This document shows, piece by piece, positions 6,714-11,069 of a stretch of DNA of 11,069 nucleotides. The notes under the pieces are model-generated. The model searched no databases, had not been told where the DNA came from, and saw only the letters and a list, made by a program, of their open reading frames with translations. The stretch covers positions 1-11,069 of the forward strand of contig JAQICU010000122.1 in assembly GCA_027858325.1 (NCBI GenBank). The letters are read 5' to 3'. The stretch is from Candidatus Cloacimonadota bacterium (GTDB lineage: Bacteria > Cloacimonadota > Cloacimonadia > Cloacimonadales > TCS61). The first letter of the stretch is position 1; every line of letters begins with the position of its first letter. A program made the position numbers and the translations under genes.

Positions 6714-8609
6714 CTAAACATCAACTTCTGCATATTGTGCATTCCGCTCAATAAATTCTCTTCGTGGTTCTACTTCATCACCCATTAATATTGTAAACAC
6801 TCTATCAGCTTCGATAGCATCATCTATCCTCACAGATATGAGTATTCTTCTTTCAGGATCAAGTGTTGTATCCCATAGTTGGTCAGCATTCATCTCACCC
6901 AGACCTTTATATCTTTGTAAATGTAAGCCACGCCCACCCATTTCTTTCATTATCTCATCTCTTTCTTTTTGGGAGAAGGCATATTTTTTGCTTCTTCCTT
7001 TTCTTACTAGAAACAGAGGAGGTTTTGCTATATAGATGTGACCATATTCCACTAAAGGACGCATATATCTGAAAAAGAATGTAAGTAATAAAGTTGCAAT
7101 ATGCTGACCGTCCACATCGGCATCCGCCATAATAATTACTTTATTATAACGTAATTTAGAAATATCAAACTCATCACCAATACCTGCACCAAGAGCTAAT
7201 ATAACAGGTTGGATCTTATCATTATTAAGTACTTTATCAATTCTAGCTTTTTCTGTGTTAAGCATTTTACCCCAGAGTGGTAGAATTGCTTGAAAAGTTC
7301 TATCTCTGCCCATTTTAGCAGAACCACCGGCAGAATCACCCTCAACCAGGAAGATCTCAGTTTGAGATGGATCTTGAATTGAGCAATCTGCTAATTTACC
7401 GGGAAGACTTCCACTCTCCAAAACTGATTTTCTTCGAGTTAATTCTCTAGCCTTTCTAGCGGCTTCACGAGATCTAGCGCCAAGAATTGCCTTCATAGCA
7501 ATATTCTTGGATTCTTTTGGATTCTCTTCAAAGAATTCCATAAGCTTCTCATAAACAATAGAATTAATAATTCCTTCTATATCACTATTCTGGAGTTTTG
7601 TTTTAGTTTGACCTTCAAACTGAGGATCTCGAAGTTTCACACTGATGATAGCTGTTATACCTTCACGAATATCACCACCACCGGGAGATACTTTCTCATT
7701 CTTCAATATATTTGCATTTCTTATATAAGTATTAACCGCCCGCGTTAAACCTGATTTAAATCCACTAAGGTGAGTACCACCCTCCATAGTGTTAATGTTA
7801 TTTGCAAAACTATGGATTGTTTCCTGGAATCCTTCGTTGTATTGAATTGCTACTTCGAATTCAGTACTTTCCTTTTGTCCTTTAATATAAATAGGTTCAT
7901 GAAAAAGAACTTTCTTATTTTCATTAAGGTATTCAACAAAAGATTTAATCCCGCCTTCATAATGAAAATCATGTTGTTTATCCTCCTTTTCATCCTTAAG
8001 TGAGATCAGTATTCCATTATTAAGAAATGCCAATTCTCTCAACCGTGTTGAAAGATAATCAAAGTTAAATGTAGTAGTTTCAAAAATGGAATTATCTGGA
8101 ATAAAACTTATTTTTGTTCCAGTTTTCTTCGTCTTTCCAATTACTTCTACTTTGGTTTGTGGAATCCCTTTTGCATAAGCTTGATGATAAATCTTACCCT
8201 CTTTATAAATCTCCACTTCTAGATGCTCGGCAAGCGCATTAACAACAGAAACTCCTACACCATGCAAACCACCGGAAACCTTATAAGATTTATCATCGAA
8301 TTTACCTCCGGCATGCAACACGGTCATTACAACCTCTACAGCCGGAATTTTTTCTGTTTTGTGTATCTCTACTGGAATTCCCCGTCCATTGTCTATGACT
8401 GAAACCCACCCATTATCATGAATAGTTATCTCTATCTTATCACAATACCCGGCGAGAGCTTCATCAATACTATTATCAACTACTTCATGAACCAAATGGT
8501 GCAGCCCTCTTTCAGTGGTTCCACCAATATACATTGCCGGACGTTTTCGAACGGCTTCAAGACCCTTAAGAACTTTGATATTCCTTGCAGTATATTTCGT
8601 GTTTGTCAT
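6714..8609 (-). CDS. gyrB: DNA gyrase subunit B
   Basis: This is the ATPase and TOPRIM subunit of gyrase. At 631 residues it is the short form, lacking the roughly 170-residue insertion of the E. coli protein. The GHKL ATPase domain has catalytic Glu42 and Mg-binding Asn46 in HEVVDNSIDEA, Asp73 in IDNGRGIP, LHAGGKF at 98-104 and GGLHGVG at 113-119. The transducer lysine is Lys336 in QTKTKLQ. The TOPRIM domain has EGDSAGG at 423-429 and the metal-binding DADVDG (Asp496, Asp498, Asp500). The C-terminal segment has QRYKGLGEMN at 565-574, where GyrA docks. Trp446 takes the place of E. coli Lys447, and Lys136 that of Arg136. The start is supported by AAGGAAGAGG 6 nt before the ATG and by E. coli-like numbering of the first motifs. 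It is the first gene of the gyrBA operon. Confidence 0.98.
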   Translation of the reverse strand: MTNTKYTARNIKVLKGLEAVRKRPAMYIGGTTERGLHHLVHEVVDNSIDEALAGYCDKIEITIHDNGWVSVIDNGRGIPVEIHKTEKIPAVEVVMTVLHAGGKFDDKSYKVSGGLHGVGVSVVNALAEHLEVEIYKEGKIYHQAYAKGIPQTKVEVIGKTKKTGTKISFIPDNSIFETTTFNFDYLSTRLRELAFLNNGILISLKDEKEDKQHDFHYEGGIKSFVEYLNENKKVLFHEPIYIKGQKESTEFEVAIQYNEGFQETIHSFANNINTMEGGTHLSGFKSGLTRAVNTYIRNANILKNEKVSPGGGDIREGITAIISVKLRDPQFEGQTKTKLQNSDIEGIINSIVYEKLMEFFEENPKESKNIAMKAILGARSREAARKARELTRRKSVLESGSLPGKLADCSIQDPSQTEIFLVEGDSAGGSAKMGRDRTFQAILPLWGKMLNTEKARIDKVLNNDKIQPVILALGAGIGDEFDISKLRYNKVIIMADADVDGQHIATLLLTFFFRYMRPLVEYGHIYIAKPPLFLVRKGRSKKYAFSQKERDEIMKEMGGRGLHLQRYKGLGEMNADQLWDTTLDPERRILISVRIDDAIEADRVFTILMGDEVEPRREFIERNAQYAEVDV

Positions 8610-8667
8610 ATTAAACCTCTTCCTTTTTAGTAATATTATTATCCTTTTTTTTCATTTTTTTTATGGG

Positions 8668-8698
8668 ACAATAACACCATGACGTAAATATGTGTCAA
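8668..8698 (-). promoter_or_regulatory. Candidate gyrBA promoter
   Basis: A perfect TTGACA lies at 8698-8693 on the minus strand. Two -10 choices exist: GTTATT (8675-8670) after 17 nt, or TATTGT (8673-8668) after 19 nt preceded by an extended -10 TGT. Either would start transcription about 50 nt before the gyrB ATG. No supercoiling-response motif can be read by eye. The -35 is convincing, the -10 less so. Confidence 0.5.
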
Positions 8699-8763
8699 CT
8701 ATTTTGTTTGCATAAGGTTAGCTAATTTAATGAGAGTTTTTATTGTGCAAATACTAGGCTCGT

Positions 8764-8797
8764 AACTCTTTGTAATTCTTGAAGTTACAAACTCTTT
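8764..8797. repeat. Nested direct and inverted repeat upstream of gyrB
   Basis: AACTCTTT occurs twice in direct orientation (8764-8771 and 8790-8797). Overlapping these, TTTGTAA (8769-8775) and TTACAAA (8785-8791) form an inverted repeat with a 9-nt centre. The element lies about 65-100 nt upstream of the candidate -35 of gyrB and 110 nt past the PASTA gene stop. It could be an operator or a 3'-end hairpin. It is AT-rich, so chance is possible. Nothing else stands out in the 298-nt gap apart from long A/T runs. Confidence 0.3.
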
Positions 8798-8907
8798 AAA
8801 TATTTCTTAAAAAATAAACCCTGATTATTTTTGTTTTTTTATTATTTTTTTTGATAATATAAACATCTAAGGTTGTGTATTGATGCGTTTTTATTGCTAA
8901 TTTCTCT

Positions 8908-9477
8908 TTACTCTCCCAGAAGGTTTTTCCATTTATTATCATCACCTGAAGAAGTTATATATTTTCCCAAACTTATAATAATTTTTACACTACTTTTCTT
9001 AGGTATTAATTCATCAGCCATTGGTTGAGAATATATCACATTTCCTTTATTTACTTCTTCTGAATATCTGAACACTTTTTCACCTAAAGAAAGTCCTGCA
9101 TTTTCCAATTTCAATTTTGCTTCAACTATACTTAAATTATCAAGATAAGGAATTCTTACCATCTCTGGACCATTACTGATGACTACACTGACCGTTCTGT
9201 ATTTTTTGGTCATAATACCCGGATTAGGCTTTTGCGAGATTATCTTTCCCTTTTCGATATTCTCATCATGGATCAGTTCGCTCTGTTCAATATATAATTT
9301 CATATCTTTACACGTTTTACGTGCTACTTCATAGTCCTCACCTAACAGAAGCGGAACTTGAACTTCATTACCATGACCAACTATTATTTTCATGATAATG
9401 TCGGTTCCAAAAAAAGCAATTATGAATAATCCTACTAAAATACCAAATGCTATCAAAATTGATTTTGTTTTTATCAT
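8908..9477 (-). CDS. Single-pass membrane protein with two PASTA domains
   Basis: This 189-residue protein has one transmembrane segment at about 7-24, followed by two PASTA domains at about 38-102 and 105-171, the latter starting RIPYLDNLS. Each domain has the family's central Gly-x-Val/Ile-Ile-x-Ser-Gln-x-Pro phrase: GKIISQKPNPG at 77-87 and GNVIYSQPMADE at 145-156. PASTA domains bind peptidoglycan or muropeptides in Ser/Thr kinases and class B penicillin-binding proteins. Here there is no kinase or transpeptidase part, so it is probably a periplasmic wall-sensing or scaffolding protein anchored in the inner membrane. The short tail after 172 is polar. An AGGAG Shine-Dalgarno overlapping the rsmB stop lies 7 nt before the ATG, so it is the last gene of the ruvA-rsmB unit. 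The domain call is strong; the role is unknown. Confidence 0.9.
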   Translation of the reverse strand: MIKTKSILIAFGILVGLFIIAFFGTDIIMKIIVGHGNEVQVPLLLGEDYEVARKTCKDMKLYIEQSELIHDENIEKGKIISQKPNPGIMTKKYRTVSVVISNGPEMVRIPYLDNLSIVEAKLKLENAGLSLGEKVFRYSEEVNKGNVIYSQPMADELIPKKSSVKIIISLGKYITSSGDDNKWKNLLGE

Positions 9478-9487
9478 ACATCTACTC

Positions 9488-10807
9488 CTATACCTTTTTT
9501 TTCATTCTAGCTGCAAAGGCACCATCTGAATTATTTTGGAAAGGCAGTGTTTTCAAATAGCCATTTTCAGTAAATTCTTTTGGAATAAATTGTTCTGCAG
9601 ATTCAAGTGTAAGTTCAGGATTCCTATTCAGAAAATTTTCAATCTGTGCTTCATTTTCTTCTTTGTTCAAAGTACAAGTACTATAGACTAAAATTCCACC
9701 GGGACGCAAGAATTTCGACCCGAGATCAAGTGCCTTCTTCTGGAGTTTAATTAGTTCTTTCATATCCTGATTTATCTGCCATCTTAGTTCTGCTTTCTTT
9801 TGGAAAACGCCCCAACCGGAACAGGGTACATCCAGAAGAACCCTATCATAAGCTGGAGCCATTGGTCCAAATTTGAAGGCATCATTCGCATGAAGTTTCA
9901 TATTGGTTATCTTTAGCCTTTCAACTGCTCTTTTGAGTTTCTTTATCTTATTCGGGAATTTATCGACTGCTATCAATTCGCCTGTGTTACGCATTAACTC
10001 GGCTATATAAGTAGCTTTGCCGCCTGGAGCTGCAAAAAGATCCAAGATAGATTCATTTTGTTCAGGTTTCATTAATTCCACAACTAAAGCAGCTGATACA
10101 TCCTGAATGGAAAAATACCCCTCTGAGAAGGAAACGTCATTTAATACATCCCTTGCCTGGTCTGTAATTAAAATGTTCTCAGAAGCTTCACTTTCAATAA
10201 CAATTATTTCTCGCCTTAACAAATATTCTATTAATCTTCTCTTATTTGTTGCACATGTATTTATTCGGATATGTAAATTAGGTGATTGATTATAATAAAT
10301 GCATAATCTTTCCGTATCTTTTTCACCCCAATATTCTATCCATTTCTCAATTATTGCTTTTGGAAATGAATGCTTAACTGAAATTCTATCCAACGTTTCA
10401 GAAGGATATTCAATTTTCTCTTCACGAATATGTTTTCTCAGAATAGCATTAATAAAATTGGCAACTTTCTCACCATACATTTTTTTCGCAATGGCAACAG
10501 TTTCATTAACAGCAGCGTGTTGGGGAATGTAATCACAATATATAAGTTGATATAACCCCATATATAATAGTATCTTTATTTTGTTATTTGTGTTTGAGAA
10601 CTTTTTTGGATCGGTATATCCGGAAGCAATATATTCCAGATTCGTCTGCATCTTAATTACACCCTTTACAAGAACATAAAGTAGATCAGATCTTTCTCCA
10701 GCTTGATTTATTTTCTTTGTCATTTGATGGAGTAATTTATCGGAGAATATATTCTTTGAGATAACCTTGAGAATTATCTTATAGGCTTCCAGTCTAACAT
10801 TTATCAT
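9488..10807 (-). CDS. rsmB: 16S rRNA (cytosine-C5) methyltransferase RsmB (Sun/Fmu)
   Basis: This SAM-dependent enzyme makes m5C in 16S rRNA (position 967 in E. coli). At 439 residues it has the full two-part layout. A NusB-like helical RNA-binding domain covers about 1-130 (PQHAAVNETVAIAKK at 95-109). The NOL1/NOP2/Sun methyltransferase domain follows, with the SAM-binding motif I DLFAAPGGK at 256-264. Motif IV is DVPCSGWG at 326-333, with Cys329 for product release. Motif VI is STCTLNKEEN at 376-385, with nucleophile Cys378. The C-terminus has the usual DGAFAARMKKK. The NusB-like domain separates it from RsmF and other single-domain relatives. Its ATG overlaps the ruvA stop as ATGA, with only a weak A-rich Shine-Dalgarno, so translation is probably coupled to ruvA. 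Near the 3' end is a run of eight A (9502-9495). Confidence 0.95.
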   Translation of the reverse strand: MINVRLEAYKIILKVISKNIFSDKLLHQMTKKINQAGERSDLLYVLVKGVIKMQTNLEYIASGYTDPKKFSNTNNKIKILLYMGLYQLIYCDYIPQHAAVNETVAIAKKMYGEKVANFINAILRKHIREEKIEYPSETLDRISVKHSFPKAIIEKWIEYWGEKDTERLCIYYNQSPNLHIRINTCATNKRRLIEYLLRREIIVIESEASENILITDQARDVLNDVSFSEGYFSIQDVSAALVVELMKPEQNESILDLFAAPGGKATYIAELMRNTGELIAVDKFPNKIKKLKRAVERLKITNMKLHANDAFKFGPMAPAYDRVLLDVPCSGWGVFQKKAELRWQINQDMKELIKLQKKALDLGSKFLRPGGILVYSTCTLNKEENEAQIENFLNRNPELTLESAEQFIPKEFTENGYLKTLPFQNNSDGAFAARMKKKV

Positions 10808-11069
10808 ATATTTCTTTTTTTGTATAATGCCTTTATTGCAGCTTTTGTTATTTCTTCTGATGTAGAATAATCATTATCTTTCATCAATTTGGAGATTATA
10901 TTTCTTATGTCATAACGCTTATATCCCAAAGTAAGAAGGGCAGTTTCTGCATCTTGAATTATTTCTATGTCTGCATCAGGATAATCTCTATCAATAGACT
11001 TTGAAGAAATATCACCAACTTTATCTTTTAATTCTATAATGAGACGCTCAGCTGATTTCTTCCCAATAC
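10804..11069 (-). CDS. ruvA: Holliday junction branch migration protein RuvA, C-terminal part
   Basis: The last 87 codons of RuvA are present; the 5' part lies beyond 11069. The first visible residues, IGKKSAERLIIELKDKV, are the end of the second helix-hairpin-helix of domain II, which contacts the junction DNA. Residues 37-87 of the visible part form the small domain III, with ETALLTLGYKRYDIRNIISK and TSEEITKAAIKALYK. Domain III binds the RuvB ATPase. A flexible linker of about 20 residues joins the two parts, as in the family. The stop TGA overlaps the rsmB ATG by 4 nt, so ruvA heads or sits within the operon. The tail KKRNI is ordinary. Confidence 0.95.
   Translation of the reverse strand, partial: IGKKSAERLIIELKDKVGDISSKSIDRDYPDADIEIIQDAETALLTLGYKRYDIRNIISKLMKDNDYSTSEEITKAAIKALYKKRNI

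Noticed and set aside
3994..8609. Topoisomerase IV (parC/parE) instead of gyrase
   Set aside because: The A subunit has a canonical GyrA box (QGRGGKG) and six wrapping repeats, which ParC lacks or has degenerated.
8840..8859. TATTAT/ATAATA inverted repeat as a terminator of the PASTA operon
   Set aside because: The stem is only 6 bp of A-T pairs, and the minus strand downstream is A-rich instead of T-rich. It is too weak to call.
1..11069. tRNA, rRNA, CRISPR array, insertion sequence or prophage genes
   Set aside because: I looked for cloverleaf-like stretches, regularly spaced repeats, transposase motifs and terminal inverted repeats. None was convincing.

Overview
This is an AT-rich, gene-dense stretch of a bacterial chromosome. 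Every gene I can support lies on the minus strand, so transcription runs from high to low coordinates. In that order the genes are: ruvA (3' end only), rsmB, a small single-pass PASTA-domain protein, gyrB, gyrA, a small lipoprotein, aspS, and the 5' part of a secreted beta-propeller-like protein that runs off the window at position 1. The predicted lipoprotein and the exported protein suggest a diderm bacterium. The GyrA sequence around the quinolone pocket recalls the Chlamydiae and relatives more than the E. coli type. My best guess is an uncultured member of the FCB/PVC superphyla, for example something like Cloacimonadota. This is recall, not a database result, and is uncertain.

Region 11069-8908 is a tight operon. 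The ruvA stop overlaps the rsmB start (ATGA), and rsmB is followed after 10 nt by the PASTA gene. It joins Holliday-junction processing, 16S rRNA m5C methylation and an envelope protein. Region 8907-8610 (298 nt) has no gene. It holds a TTGACA-type promoter candidate for gyrB, a nested direct/inverted repeat around 8764-8797, and A/T runs; I see no convincing terminator there.

Region 8609-3994 is the gyrB-gyrA operon, with an 8-nt gap and a gyrA Shine-Dalgarno overlapping the gyrB stop. Together they encode the complete gyrase heterotetramer. An 80-nt gap with a strong 11-bp hairpin separates gyrA from the lipoprotein gene (3913-3362), which ends at a good intrinsic terminator (3241-3279). 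aspS (3171-1357) has its own candidate promoter.

The 213-nt gap downstream of aspS (1356-1144) is the most unusual non-coding part. It carries two palindromes and a run of degenerate CACGAAG-type repeats that extends across the aspS stop codon and encodes the last residues of the protein. The secreted protein gene (1143 to beyond 1) is open along its whole visible length, 381 codons.

Most of the window is housekeeping. I found no defence system, mobile element, CRISPR array or RNA gene. The points worth a second look are the repeat-derived AspRS tail with its adjacent palindromes, the unusual drug-pocket residues of both gyrase subunits, the long acidic GyrA tail, and the unrecognised propeller-like exported protein.
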